From CAZQKE01 sp964593865 (GTDB taxonomy: Bacteria; Chloroflexota; Anaerolineae; JAAYZQ01), in NCBI GenBank assembly GCA_964593865.1, contig CAZQKE010000019.1:1-10896 (forward strand): a stretch of DNA of 10,896 bases. Direction: 5' to 3'. The number at the start of each line of letters is the position of its first letter. Positions within the stretch are counted from its first letter, which is position 1. The notes under the pieces are model-generated. The model did not search any database. It was not told the DNA's origin and saw only the letters and a list, made by a program, of their open reading frames with translations. The position numbers and the translations under genes are program-made. Positions 1 through 6,588 of this stretch are shown here, in pieces.

Positions 1-18
1 TTGGCGTCTTGGCGGTTC
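1..18. repeat. Partial hairpin-arm copy of the interspersed repeat
   Basis: The first 18 bases of the window are identical to 1093-1110 and to the matching part of 1260-1277, which are the right-hand arms of the two hairpins in the array downstream of the GNAT gene. Only the end of a copy is visible, because the rest lies outside the window. It means the GNAT gene is flanked on both sides by copies of the same element in the same orientation. Confidence 0.7.
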
Positions 19-59
19 AAGCAACCTGTGGGACGGCAACCTCAAACAGGACCTGAAGG

Positions 60-914
60 ATGGAGATGGAGATCACGATCCGACCGGTGGCAACTCTTGA
101 CGAATACCGCGCCTGCGAAGACCTGCAACGCCGCGTCTGGGCCATGCCCGACGATCTGGACGTGGTCCCGCTGCACCTGTTGCTCACCGCTCAAAAGAAC
201 GGCGGCTTGCTGCTGGGGGCCTTTGCCGGAGCGGAGATGATCGGCTTTGTGTTCGGCTTCCCCGGCCTGACGCCGGAGGGCAAGGTCAAACACTGTTCCC
301 ACATGATGGGCATCGCCCCCGGCCACCAAAGCAAGGGCCTGGGCTATCGGCTCAAACTGGCCCAGCGGGCCTTTGTGTTGGAACAGGGCCTGGACCTGAT
401 CACCTGGACCTACGACCCCCTGGAGAGCCGCAATGCCTACCTCAACATCCATAAACTGGGGGCCGTGTGCCGCACCTACCGGCGCGATCTCTACGGTCCC
501 ATGAGCGATGGCCTGAACGCCGGGCTGCCCTCCGACCGCTTCCAGGTGGAATGGTGGATCGCCGAGGGGCATGTGGAACGGCGGTTGGCAGGGGAAGCGG
601 CTCCCTGGCCGGAAGAGACCGTCCCTGCGCTGACGGCCCATCGTACCGCCGCCGGTCTCCCGGCCCCCGATGTGCGCACCCTGGATGCTTCATCCCCGGC
701 GGTGCAGGTGGAGATTCCGGCGGAGTACCAAGCCATCAAGGCGGCGGACCCGGCCCTGGCGATGGAGTGGCGGCTGACCACGCGGCAAGTCTTTGAGCAC
801 TATTTTGCCGCGGGCTACCGCGTGGTGGATTTCGCCAGCCGTGTGGCGGCAGGTGAGCGGCGGAGCTTCTACCTTCTGCAGGCCCACCGATCCCCGACAC
901 ACCGCCGGGGATGA
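60..914 (+). CDS. GNAT-superfamily acyltransferase (COG3375-like)
   Basis: 284 aa; predicted cytoplasmic acyl-CoA-dependent N-acyltransferase. The N-terminal half is a GNAT domain. Residues 6-30 carry the IRP...EYRACEDLQRRVW opening typical of COG3375 proteins. Residues 78-99 form motif A (HMMGIAPGHQ-SKGLGYRLK) with the Q-x-x-G-x-G acetyl-CoA pyrophosphate loop at 90-95. Residues 115-133 (TWTYDPLESRNAYLNIHKLG) are the second signature of this group. The rest is a less conserved C-terminal extension, also normal for the group. An AGGA at 48-51 sits 8 bases before ATG 60; ATG 66 is an alternative start. The last residues (from about 275, HRSPTHRRG) look non-conserved, and the stop lies inside a 7-bp inverted repeat (890-896/906-912) at the edge of the repeat array, so the native C-terminus may have been altered. 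Substrate unknown. From family knowledge, some COG3375-like proteins sit beside N-succinylamino-acid racemase/MenC-type enzymes; no such gene is visible here. Confidence 0.85.
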   Translation: MEMEITIRPVATLDEYRACEDLQRRVWAMPDDLDVVPLHLLLTAQKNGGLLLGAFAGAEMIGFVFGFPGLTPEGKVKHCSHMMGIAPGHQSKGLGYRLKLAQRAFVLEQGLDLITWTYDPLESRNAYLNIHKLGAVCRTYRRDLYGPMSDGLNAGLPSDRFQVEWWIAEGHVERRLAGEAAPWPEETVPALTAHRTAAGLPAPDVRTLDASSPAVQVEIPAEYQAIKAADPALAMEWRLTTRQVFEHYFAAGYRVVDFASRVAAGERRSFYLLQAHRSPTHRRG

Positions 915-983
915 AAACCGGTGTTTTGCTTTCACCCTCCCCTCCAGATCCCCTTTCCCGTGTGGCGAGAGGAGGGTGTTCGT
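915..983. repeat. Leader of the repeat array, with short inverted repeats
   Basis: This non-coding stretch between the GNAT stop and the first tandem unit contains an AAAAC/GTTTT stem around CGGT (914-927) and an 8-bp perfect inverted repeat, CACCCTCC (933-940) with GGAGGGTG (971-978), enclosing a pyrimidine-rich segment. It resembles the purine/pyrimidine-rich dispersed palindromes common in large bacterial genomes. It could fold after the GNAT gene and act as a terminator, but no clean stem plus T-tract is present. Confidence 0.4.
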
Positions 984-1041
984 GCATTCGTGTATTCGCG
1001 CCCGCTTCGTGGACGGCCCGCTTTGGCGGTTCCGGAGATGT

Positions 1042-1110
1042 GAACCGCGAAGGCGCGAAGGACGCAAAGGAAAGAAGAAAACCTTCGCGCTCTTGGCGTC
1101 TTGGCGGTTC
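1042..1110. repeat. Hairpin of repeat unit 1
   Basis: The left arm 1042-1070 and right arm 1082-1110 are imperfect inverse complements over about 29 positions, separated by an 11-base A/G-rich loop (1071-1081). The arms begin GAACCGC and end GCGGTTC. The left arm carries the 8-9-base rhythm CGCGAAGG, CGCGAAGGA, CGCAAAGG. In RNA it would make a long stem with several mismatches. No T-tract follows on either strand, so it is not a standard intrinsic terminator. Confidence 0.8.
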
Positions 1111-1209
1111 CAACCGCGATTTTCTTGCGCTACCGGGCCGGGCGCATTCGTGCATTCGTGTATTCGCGCCCGCTTCGTGGACGGCCTGTTTTGGCGGTCC
1201 CGGAGATGT

Positions 1210-1277
1210 GAACCGCAAAGGCGCGAAGGACGCAAAGGAAAGAAGAAAACTTTGCGCTCTTGGCGTCTTGGCGGTTC
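1210..1277. repeat. Hairpin of repeat unit 2
   Basis: This is a near copy of the hairpin at 1042-1110, with left arm 1210-1238 and right arm 1250-1277. It differs by CGCAAAGG for CGCGAAGG at the start of the left arm and CTTTGCG for CCTTCGCG at the start of the right arm. Both arms therefore have a G-to-A or C-to-T type change in corresponding places, one of them with a base deletion. Confidence 0.8.
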
Positions 1278-1376
1278 CAACCGCGATTTCCTTGCGCCAC
1301 CGGGCCGGGCGCATTCGTGCATTCGTGTATTCGCGTCCGCTTCGTGGACGACCCTCATTATTTTCAGGAAGGGCCT

Positions 1377-2591
1377 ATGCGCACCATGTTGCTGGATGTC
1401 ACCCCATCCCGGCTGATCGCTACGCGGCTGCTGGGACGCTTTTGGGCAGGGGCCTTCTGGGGGCCGACGGCCCCCCTGCGCCTGGCCGACCTGCCCGATC
1501 CGCCCCTCCCCGCGCCCAACTGGGTGCGGGTCCGCAACAGACTGTGCGGCATCTGCGGCAGCGACCTGCACCAGATCTTTCTCGACGCCGGGCTGGATGT
1601 GGCGCCCCTGGCCCTGCCTTCCAACCGACGCATCTACTTGGGCCACGAGATGGTCGGCAAAGTGGTAGAGGTAGGCGGAGCCGTGGGCGATTTCCGCCCC
1701 GGCGACCGGGTGGTGCGTTGGGGCCGGGCCGATGACTGCCGAGCGCGGGGCCGGGCCGACCTATGCCCGGCTTGTCAACGGGGCCACCGGGTCCTATGCC
1801 AATTCGCCGCCGAGCCGATGGAACATGAGCCGGTAGGCGGCGGCTTTGGCGATACCTTTCTCACCCCGGCCAGCACCCTCCTACCCGTCCCCGACGACCT
1901 AAGCGACGAACAGGCGATCTTCATTGAACCGGCAGCCGTCGCCATCCACGCCGCCCAACGGCGACCTGCCGCTCCCGGCGACCGGGTGCTGGTGCTTGGT
2001 TGTGGAACCATCGGCTTTTTGCTCATCCAGGCGGTGCGTGTTCTGCAGCCCGAATGCCACATCACCGCCCTGGCCCAATTCCCCTGGCAGGCGGAGATGG
2101 CCCGCAACGAAGGGGCCGATGCCGTGTTCCTATCCCATGAGGACGGTTACGCCTACACCGCCCGCCTGACCGGCGCCCGGCTCTATGAGGGGCGCGGCGG
2201 CAACCGGATGCTGTTGGGCGGCTTTGACCTGGTGTTTGACGTGGTCGGCATTGAGGCCACCCTCAACAATGCCCTGCGTTGGGCGCGGGCCGGGGGCGCG
2301 GTCGTCCTGGTCGGCGTCCATCTGCACCGCATGAAGCTGGACCTAACGCCCGTGTGGTATCAGGAGGTGGACCTGCTGGGAGCCATCGGCCACGATGTGG
2401 TTCGCTGGCAGGACGAGGACCTTTCCACCTTTGAGCTGGCCATGCGCTGGATGCAAGCGGGCGTGTTGCGCACCACCGGGCTGCTCACCCACCGCTTTCC
2501 CCTGGAGGATTTTCGCCGCGCCTTTGCGACGGCGGTGGATAAGGAGCGGTTTCGCTCCATCAAAGTTGCGTTTGATCTGAGAGATCGGTAG
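1377..2591 (+). CDS. Zinc-dependent alcohol dehydrogenase-like MDR protein
   Basis: 404 aa; medium-chain dehydrogenase/reductase, expected to oxidise an alcohol or polyol with NAD(P). The GroES-like domain holds the catalytic-zinc motif CGICGSD (C57; C60 adjacent) and GHE (H90, E91). Cysteines at 121, 130, 133 and 141 are placed like the structural-zinc lobe, but the first two are 9 apart rather than the usual 3, because of an insertion (RARGRADL). E184 in IEPAAVAIHA matches the usual acidic residue before the cofactor domain. GCGTIG (208-213) is the Rossmann glycine loop. Start: ATG 1377 follows AGGAAGGG (1366-1373); ATG 1386 is also possible. The open frame extends upstream to 1260, but that part is repeat DNA. 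The MFS gene follows after 14 bases, so the two are probably co-transcribed. Substrate class (threonine, sorbitol, glucose-type) cannot be fixed. The family is secure. Confidence 0.9.
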   Translation: MRTMLLDVTPSRLIATRLLGRFWAGAFWGPTAPLRLADLPDPPLPAPNWVRVRNRLCGICGSDLHQIFLDAGLDVAPLALPSNRRIYLGHEMVGKVVEVGGAVGDFRPGDRVVRWGRADDCRARGRADLCPACQRGHRVLCQFAAEPMEHEPVGGGFGDTFLTPASTLLPVPDDLSDEQAIFIEPAAVAIHAAQRRPAAPGDRVLVLGCGTIGFLLIQAVRVLQPECHITALAQFPWQAEMARNEGADAVFLSHEDGYAYTARLTGARLYEGRGGNRMLLGGFDLVFDVVGIEATLNNALRWARAGGAVVLVGVHLHRMKLDLTPVWYQEVDLLGAIGHDVVRWQDEDLSTFELAMRWMQAGVLRTTGLLTHRFPLEDFRRAFATAVDKERFRSIKVAFDLRDR

Positions 2592-2605
2592 GGAGGAGGC
2601 AGGAG

Positions 2606-3925
2606 ATGTCAACGGCAACGGAAGCTACGCCGGTGCGGGCATCCACCCGGCGCGAACGGTGGGCTTGGTATCTCTACGACTTTGGCAATTCGGCCTACGC
2701 CTCGGTGGTGTTGCTGGCCGTCTACTCGGCCTACTTTCAGAAGCACGTCGTCGGCGGGGTGGAGGGAACCCGGCTGTGGGGCCGCGCCCTGTTTATCGCC
2801 ATGCTGGCCGTGGCCCTGAGCGCGCCGGTACTGGGGGCCATCGCCGACTTTGGAGGGGCCAAAAAGCGGTTCCTGTTGCTCTTTACGGCCATGTCCTGCC
2901 TCTTTACCGCCGGTCTCTTTTTCGCCACGCCGGGCGCGGTGCTGATCGGCATGGCTTTCTTTATCCTGGCCGAAATCGGCTACCGTGTCTCCCAGGTGTT
3001 CTACAACGGCCTCCTGCCCGAAATCGCCGCGCCGGAAGAGATGGGCCGCATCTCCGGCTATGGTTGGGCCATCGGCACGGCAGGGGGCATCGTCATCCTG
3101 TTCCTGATCATGCCTTTGGACAAGATGATCGGCGGCGATCTCAGCGCACGTCTGTCTCTGGTGGTGACGGCGATCTTTTTCGCCCTCTTTGCCCTGCCCG
3201 TCTTTCTCTGGCTCCGTGAACGCGCCCGGCCCCAAACACTGCCGCCCGGCGAAAACTATTTGAGCATCGCCTTCAAACAGCTGGCCAAGACGATCAAGAC
3301 TGCCGGGCGGTTCAAAGAATTCGTCAAATTTATCGTTTCTTTTCTGGTCTACAACGACGGCATCATCATGGCCCTGGACTTTTCGGCCATCATCGGCGCA
3401 GTGCTCTTTGGCATGAGCCAGCAGCAGTTGATCACCTTTTTCATCATCGTCCAGCTGACCAACGTCATCGGTGCCTTTGGCTTCGGCTACCTGGTGGACC
3501 GCGTCGGCGGCAAACGCGCCCTGGCCCTCGCCCTGCTGATGATGATCGCCGTTGTCCTTTGGCTCTTTTTCAACCGGACCCTGACCGGCTACTATCTCAT
3601 CGGGGCCGTGGCGGGGGTAGCCATGGCCGGCGCCCAGTCGGTCAGCAGGACAATGGTCGCCTTTTTCGCCCCGCCGGGCCAGAGTGCGGAATTCTACGGC
3701 TTTTTCGCCTTTGCCGGACGCACGTCGTCCTTCATCGGCCCTTTGGTGTTCAGCACCATTGCCGCCGAGGCGGCTCTCTGGTTCCAAAGGCAGGACATGG
3801 GGGCGGAACAAGCCGAACAGATGGGAATGCGGCTGGCCATCCTGTCCATCGCCGCTTTCATCCTGGCCGGGCTGATCTTGCTGGCCTTCGTGCGCGAAGA
3901 ACGCAGAACAGAGTCGGTTTCCTAG
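2606..3925 (+). CDS. UMF1/Atg22-like MFS transporter
   Basis: 439 aa; integral inner-membrane permease of the major facilitator superfamily with about 12 helices. Residues 19-31 (WAWYLYDFGNSAY) are the signature of the UMF1/BtlA group (COG2270, related to the yeast vacuolar effluxer Atg22). The loop after helix 2 has GAIADFGGAKKRF (77-89), and a second MFS motif A (GYLVDRVGGKRA) opens the second half. The central loop (about 200-235) is basic and hydrophilic, as expected between the two six-helix bundles. The protein ends in a charged tail (REERRTESVS). The start is set by a strong GGAGGAGGCAGGAG stretch directly before ATG 2606. It is the second gene of an operon with the dehydrogenase 14 bases upstream, so import or export of that enzyme's substrate or product is a reasonable guess. 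Bacterial UMF1 substrates are mostly unknown; amino acids or small metabolites are likely. Confidence 0.93.
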   Translation: MSTATEATPVRASTRRERWAWYLYDFGNSAYASVVLLAVYSAYFQKHVVGGVEGTRLWGRALFIAMLAVALSAPVLGAIADFGGAKKRFLLLFTAMSCLFTAGLFFATPGAVLIGMAFFILAEIGYRVSQVFYNGLLPEIAAPEEMGRISGYGWAIGTAGGIVILFLIMPLDKMIGGDLSARLSLVVTAIFFALFALPVFLWLRERARPQTLPPGENYLSIAFKQLAKTIKTAGRFKEFVKFIVSFLVYNDGIIMALDFSAIIGAVLFGMSQQQLITFFIIVQLTNVIGAFGFGYLVDRVGGKRALALALLMMIAVVLWLFFNRTLTGYYLIGAVAGVAMAGAQSVSRTMVAFFAPPGQSAEFYGFFAFAGRTSSFIGPLVFSTIAAEAALWFQRQDMGAEQAEQMGMRLAILSIAAFILAGLILLAFVREERRTESVS

Positions 3926-3940
3926 CCGTGCAAAGCCGCG

Positions 3941-4141
3941 CCCCACCTACTCCTCAGGGTGAGTGCACTCGTCGTCCTCACTGCCGGTTTCACCGCGGGG
4001 ACGGAAACCGTGTAAAGTTTCTCTGCGCCTCCGTGGTGTGAACCCTCGTGAATGCACTTCCCGACCTACCCCCTTGGGGCAAATGCTTTTGTCGTTTCCG
4101 ACGCCGGTCTCATCACGGCGACGCCGGGGAAGACCGCAAAG
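3941..4141. repeat. Diverged direct duplication, ~120-base period
   Basis: Copy 1 (about 3941-4017) and copy 2 (about 4060-4141) align in the same orientation. Shared anchors are ACCTAC (3945/4064), GTCGT (3971/4091), GCCGGT-TCA (3983/4103), CGG-GACG (3996/4116) and GA-ACCG...AAAG (4004/4130), with offsets of 119, 120 and then 126 after a short insertion in copy 2. By eye roughly two-thirds to three-quarters of the positions agree. It is non-coding, lies directly after the MFS stop and looks like an old, decaying tandem copy. Confidence 0.6.
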
Positions 4142-4283
4142 GATGAAATTATCCGGGGGGAAAAATATTCCGATGGTGAGTTGGTCGCTGCTCTTGAGTT
4201 CCGGCAGAAGCGATGTCGTAATTTGGGGGCCGGAAGGCCGCACCCTCAACCGGCGCGTTGCAGGATCGTTTTGTAATTTTCCA

Positions 4284-4289
4284 AAGGAG
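4284..4289 (+). promoter_or_regulatory. Ribosome-binding site setting a GTG start
   Basis: AAGGAG lies 7 bases before GTG 4297 in the Pr6Pr-family frame. The first in-frame ATG (4309) is 19 bases away, too far for this site. It therefore decides the GTG start. Confidence 0.75.
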
Positions 4290-4296
4290 TGAAGCC

Positions 4297-4941
4297 GTGC
4301 GTTCACGCATGACCAAATGGATTCGTGTTGCCCGCATATTCTTTGCAGTGCTGGCGGTCGTCGCCATCGTTGCCCAGTTGATGCAAAGCATTGAGGCGAA
4401 CCGCTCAACCGTTGACTTTTTCAGTTACTTTACGATTCAGAGCAACATGATAGCGGTGGCAGTGTTGTTCTGGGTGGCGTTGAAATCGGATGGTGGGGAC
4501 GGGCGGCTGTTGCGGGATATAATTCGCGGTGCTCCCGTGCTCTACCTCGGTGTCACCGGAATAGTTTTTGCCGTGCTGCTATCCGACCTCCCATTGGTGA
4601 CCGTTCCCTTTGCCAATACGGTGTTACACAAACTGATGCCGGTGGTTGTGGTGGTGGACTGGATCGTTGATCCTCCACACCCAGGAGTGTCTTTCCGCAA
4701 GGCTCTGGTGTGGTTGATCTATCCTGTGGCTTGGCTGGCCTATACAATGATACGCGGTTACCTGATCGGGTGGTATCCTTATCCGTTTCTCAATCCGGCC
4801 AGAATGGGAGGATACGGGAACGTGGTGGGGACTATGCTGGTGATCTTGCTGGGAGGGGTACTGCTTATCGGACTGATTGTGTGGGTAGGCCAACTGGCAC
4901 GGCGGTATTGGCCGCCGCGTGATCCTTGGGGTAGAGCATAG
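4297..4941 (+). CDS. Pr6Pr family six-helix membrane protein
   Basis: 214 aa; integral membrane protein of the Pr6Pr group (FAR-17a/AIG1-like fold), role unknown. About six helices can be seen: roughly 9-28, 44-63, 81-99, 106-124, 136-155 and 176-199. Group landmarks are FFSYFTIQSN (41-50), LHKLMPVVVVVDW (110-122) and the PYPFLNP loop (161-167). Length is normal for the family. Start is GTG 4297 because of the AAGGAG site 7 bases before it; ATG 4309 is the fallback. The gene stands alone, between a repeat-rich gap and a terminator. Its base composition differs from its neighbours: three 60-base lines inside it count 57, 55 and 48% GC, while sample lines of the MFS and glycosyltransferase genes both count 65%. 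That suggests later acquisition or relaxed selection. Related human AIG1/ADTRP proteins hydrolyse lipids, but carrying that function over to this branch would be speculation. Confidence 0.85.
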   Translation: MRSRMTKWIRVARIFFAVLAVVAIVAQLMQSIEANRSTVDFFSYFTIQSNMIAVAVLFWVALKSDGGDGRLLRDIIRGAPVLYLGVTGIVFAVLLSDLPLVTVPFANTVLHKLMPVVVVVDWIVDPPHPGVSFRKALVWLIYPVAWLAYTMIRGYLIGWYPYPFLNPARMGGYGNVVGTMLVILLGGVLLIGLIVWVGQLARRYWPPRDPWGRA

Positions 4942-4960
4942 CCGGGCAGACCTCTGCCTT

Positions 4961-4979
4961 CCATCCGCCGCAGGGATGG
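4961..4979. repeat. Small hairpin after the Pr6Pr gene
   Basis: CCATCC (4961-4966) and GGATGG (4974-4979) form a perfect 6-bp stem around a 7-base loop, extendable with G-T pairs. It is the first of two stems in the convergent gap and may help stabilise or end the + strand transcript. Confidence 0.45.
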
Positions 4980-4991
4980 GGGACCAAGCAT

Positions 4992-5022
4992 CGCCGATGA
5001 GGGAGCGGGACGGCGTTTTTTT
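4992..5022 (+). terminator. Probable intrinsic terminator
   Basis: CGCCG (4992-4996) pairs with CGGCG (5011-5015) and is followed at once by seven T (5016-5022). The stem is short (5 bp) and the loop long (14 bases), but the T-tract is clear and the position, about 50 bases after the + strand stop and just before the convergent - strand gene end, is right. No matching T-tract is seen for the - strand glycosyltransferase. Confidence 0.6.
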
Positions 5023-5046
5023 ACGGTTTCCCTCTGCACTTTGTTC

Positions 5047-6588
5047 CTAAGGCGTGCAGTTTTGTAGCTCATAGCGGTAGACCGTCACACGGGTAAAATC
5101 GGCCCGGTCGGTCAGGCGGGCGTGCTCCTCCAACCAGGCGTGGACCAGGCCCCGCTCGTCCCATAGGGCCGTTTCGGTGGCGATGAGCCAGACCACACGG
5201 CTACCGGCGGTGAGGGCGGTCATGCGCCGGTCCACCTCCTCCGGCGTCATGCCGCCGTTGGTGTACAGCCCCTCCGCCCAGCGATAGCGTTCCCCCCCAC
5301 CCTGCACCAGGGGCAAAAAGAGGCGATATTCCCCCCGGAAGCGGCGTTCGGCCCCACCCGGCGGCGAATCACCCCACGATTGAAAATAGTAGTCAAAGGA
5401 ATGACGGCCATAAGGGATCTGGAAGAGGAGCAGGTCCTGGGGCGTCCCGTGGCGGGCCACATAGGCCGTCGCCGCCCGGAAATCGGCCTTGAGGGGCGTC
5501 GTTGCCTGGAGCCACAGCCCCCGGCCGCTCAGGGCCAGCAGGGCGAACAGAGACAGCCCTCCCAGCAGCCGCGACCGCCCGGCGACCGCCACCAACCCGG
5601 CAGCCAGGAGGAGCAGGTAAGCGGGCAGGATGAAGATCAAATAGCGGGCGGTGAACAAGGGACGAACGAGGGTAAGGAGGAAAAAGGACAGCACCGGAAG
5701 CAGCAGCCAGCAGAGGAGGACGCCCAGTGAGGTCAGCCGCGCCCGCCGCTCCAGGGGGAGCAGCCCGGCGGCAAGGAGGAGCATCATAAAGGGGATCAAG
5801 GCCCAGCCCCCGCGGGCGAGCACACCCAGGCTATAGTTCCACAGCAGGGTGGAGGCCATATCGGGCAGGGGCACGAAGGGATAGCCCGTTTCGGCGGGAC
5901 GTAGCAAGGGAAACTGCCAGGCAAGCAGGGGCAGGTAGGGCAGGGTCAGGGCCGCCATGCTCGCCAGCCAGGGCCACCGTCGTCGGCGACGGGTGGACCG
6001 GTCGTGGAGGAAAAAGGCAACCATCTGAACCGGCACGATGAGGACGGCGATCAGATGCGTGTAAAAGGCGATGGTGGTGAGCAGCACAAAGGCCGCCCAG
6101 CGGGACCATCCCCCCTGCGCCAGAGCCGCCAGGTAGCGTTCCATGGCCAGGGCGACGAGGAACACCACCAGGGCGTACATCTTGCCTTCCTGCCCGTACC
6201 AGACCAGGTAGGGCGAAAGGGCGGCCAGGAGGGCGGCCAGCAGGCCCACCGCCCCGTGCGTGGGAAAGAGCCTGCGGCCCAGGCGATAGACTACGGCTAC
6301 GGTCAGGACGCCGAAAAAGAGGGAAAAGAAGCGGAGGGCAAACGCGCTTCGCCCGGCCACGTCCAGCCAGGGGCGGAGGAGCAGGTAGTACAGGGGACCG
6401 TTTTCACCCGGCGTCCACAGCCCGGTCAGGAGCCGGGGCAGGTCGCGGCTTGCAAAGCGGATGGCGTCTATTTCATCGCGCCACAGGCTCTGAAAATCCA
6501 GGCCCACGGCCCGCAGGGCAAAGGCCAGGGCCGGGATGCCGACCGGAAGCCAGCGTTGGGCAGAGGCCCGCTCTGCCCAACGGCTCAT
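5047..6588 (-). CDS. GT-C membrane glycosyltransferase (PMT/ArnT-like, GT39 type)
   Basis: 513 aa; polytopic membrane enzyme expected to transfer a sugar from a polyprenyl-phosphate donor to an acceptor outside the cytoplasm. After a first helix (about 13-30), the loop SLWRDE (34-39) carries the conserved acidic pair (D38, E39). ENGPLYYLLLRPW (62-74) and SPYLVWYGQEGKMYAL (125-140) are GT-C family signatures. About 9-10 more helices follow, with FTARYLIFILP near 330-340, then a soluble extracytoplasmic C-terminal domain of about 150 aa. The frame is open back to 6675, but ATG 6588 is chosen because it shares ATGA with the stop of the gene before it (translational coupling), puts the hydrophobic start where the family has it, and the extra 29 residues are Arg/Cys-rich and not family-like. 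Donor and acceptor are not predictable; the coupled Thr/Pro-rich protein is one acceptor candidate. Confidence 0.88.
   Translation of the reverse strand: MSRWAERASAQRWLPVGIPALAFALRAVGLDFQSLWRDEIDAIRFASRDLPRLLTGLWTPGENGPLYYLLLRPWLDVAGRSAFALRFFSLFFGVLTVAVVYRLGRRLFPTHGAVGLLAALLAALSPYLVWYGQEGKMYALVVFLVALAMERYLAALAQGGWSRWAAFVLLTTIAFYTHLIAVLIVPVQMVAFFLHDRSTRRRRRWPWLASMAALTLPYLPLLAWQFPLLRPAETGYPFVPLPDMASTLLWNYSLGVLARGGWALIPFMMLLLAAGLLPLERRARLTSLGVLLCWLLLPVLSFFLLTLVRPLFTARYLIFILPAYLLLLAAGLVAVAGRSRLLGGLSLFALLALSGRGLWLQATTPLKADFRAATAYVARHGTPQDLLLFQIPYGRHSFDYYFQSWGDSPPGGAERRFRGEYRLFLPLVQGGGERYRWAEGLYTNGGMTPEEVDRRMTALTAGSRVVWLIATETALWDERGLVHAWLEEHARLTDRADFTRVTVYRYELQNCTP

Larger units (their letters stand above)
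984..1352. repeat. Tandem ~168-bp repeat array (two units plus a partial third)
   Basis: The 15-base landmark GCATTCGTGTATTCG begins at 984, 1152 and 1319, giving periods of 168 and 167 bases. Two complete units (984-1151, 1152-1318) differ at only scattered positions plus one single-base deletion, and a third copy breaks off near 1350. Each full unit has, in order: short ATTCGTG-type octamer repeats; a GCGGTTC/GAACCGC mini-inverted repeat; a large hairpin (listed separately); and a CTTGCGC-CCGGGCCGGGCGC block. The octamer motif reads CACGAATG/CACGAATA on the other strand and the hairpin arms show a similar CGCGAAGG rhythm, so the unit looks built from one 8-9-base motif. Reading frames through it exist but encode only the repeat. 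It ends 24 bases before the dehydrogenase start codon. Confidence 0.9.
3926..4296. other. Gene-free gap with degenerate repeats
   Basis: There is no convincing gene in this 371-base gap. The open frames across it (for example 3963-4292 and 4052-4276 on +) lack ribosome sites and have repetitive, arginine-rich or mixed composition. It holds a diverged direct duplication (listed separately), a 10-base palindrome GAGTGCACTC at 3961-3970, a 7-bp stem CGGTTTC/GAAACCG (3985-3991/4004-4010) and a stretch at 4021-4041 resembling a decayed hairpin arm of the CACGAA/CTCTGCG repeat type. I see no clear promoter for the next gene: the best candidate, TTGAGT (4195-4200) with CGTAAT 17 bases later, matches the consensus poorly. 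Confidence 0.6.

Noticed and set aside
890..927. Intrinsic terminator at the GNAT stop codon
   Set aside because: A 7-bp stem ATCCCCG/CGGGGAT overlaps the stop but is followed by AAAACC rather than a T-run; the next stem (AAAAC/GTTTT) is weak and A/T-only in pairing.
984..1352. CRISPR array
   Set aside because: The units are ~168 bp and nearly identical throughout, with no alternation of short repeats and unique spacers, and no cas genes are present.
690..1646. 318-codon open frame on the - strand through the repeat array
   Set aside because: It runs across the GNAT end, the array and the dehydrogenase start, and its protein repeats simply translate the DNA repeats.
911..1735. Open frames on + across the array (also 793-1416 and the 1260-1376 extension of the dehydrogenase)
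   Set aside because: They translate the 168-bp units into Arg/Phe/Cys-rich repeats and run into frames that conflict with real genes. The extension would add repeat-coded residues before the family-like start.
2609..3946. 445-codon open frame on the - strand covering the whole MFS gene
   Set aside because: It mirrors the MFS codons, is Gly/Asp/His/Gln-rich without any recognisable motif and has no start signals; the + strand protein has clear UMF1 signatures. It is an antisense shadow of high-GC coding DNA.
3963..4292. 109-codon open frame on + in the second gap (also 4052-4276)
   Set aside because: There is no ribosome site, the composition is Arg/Ser/Pro-rich, and it crosses the direct duplication without repeating a protein motif.
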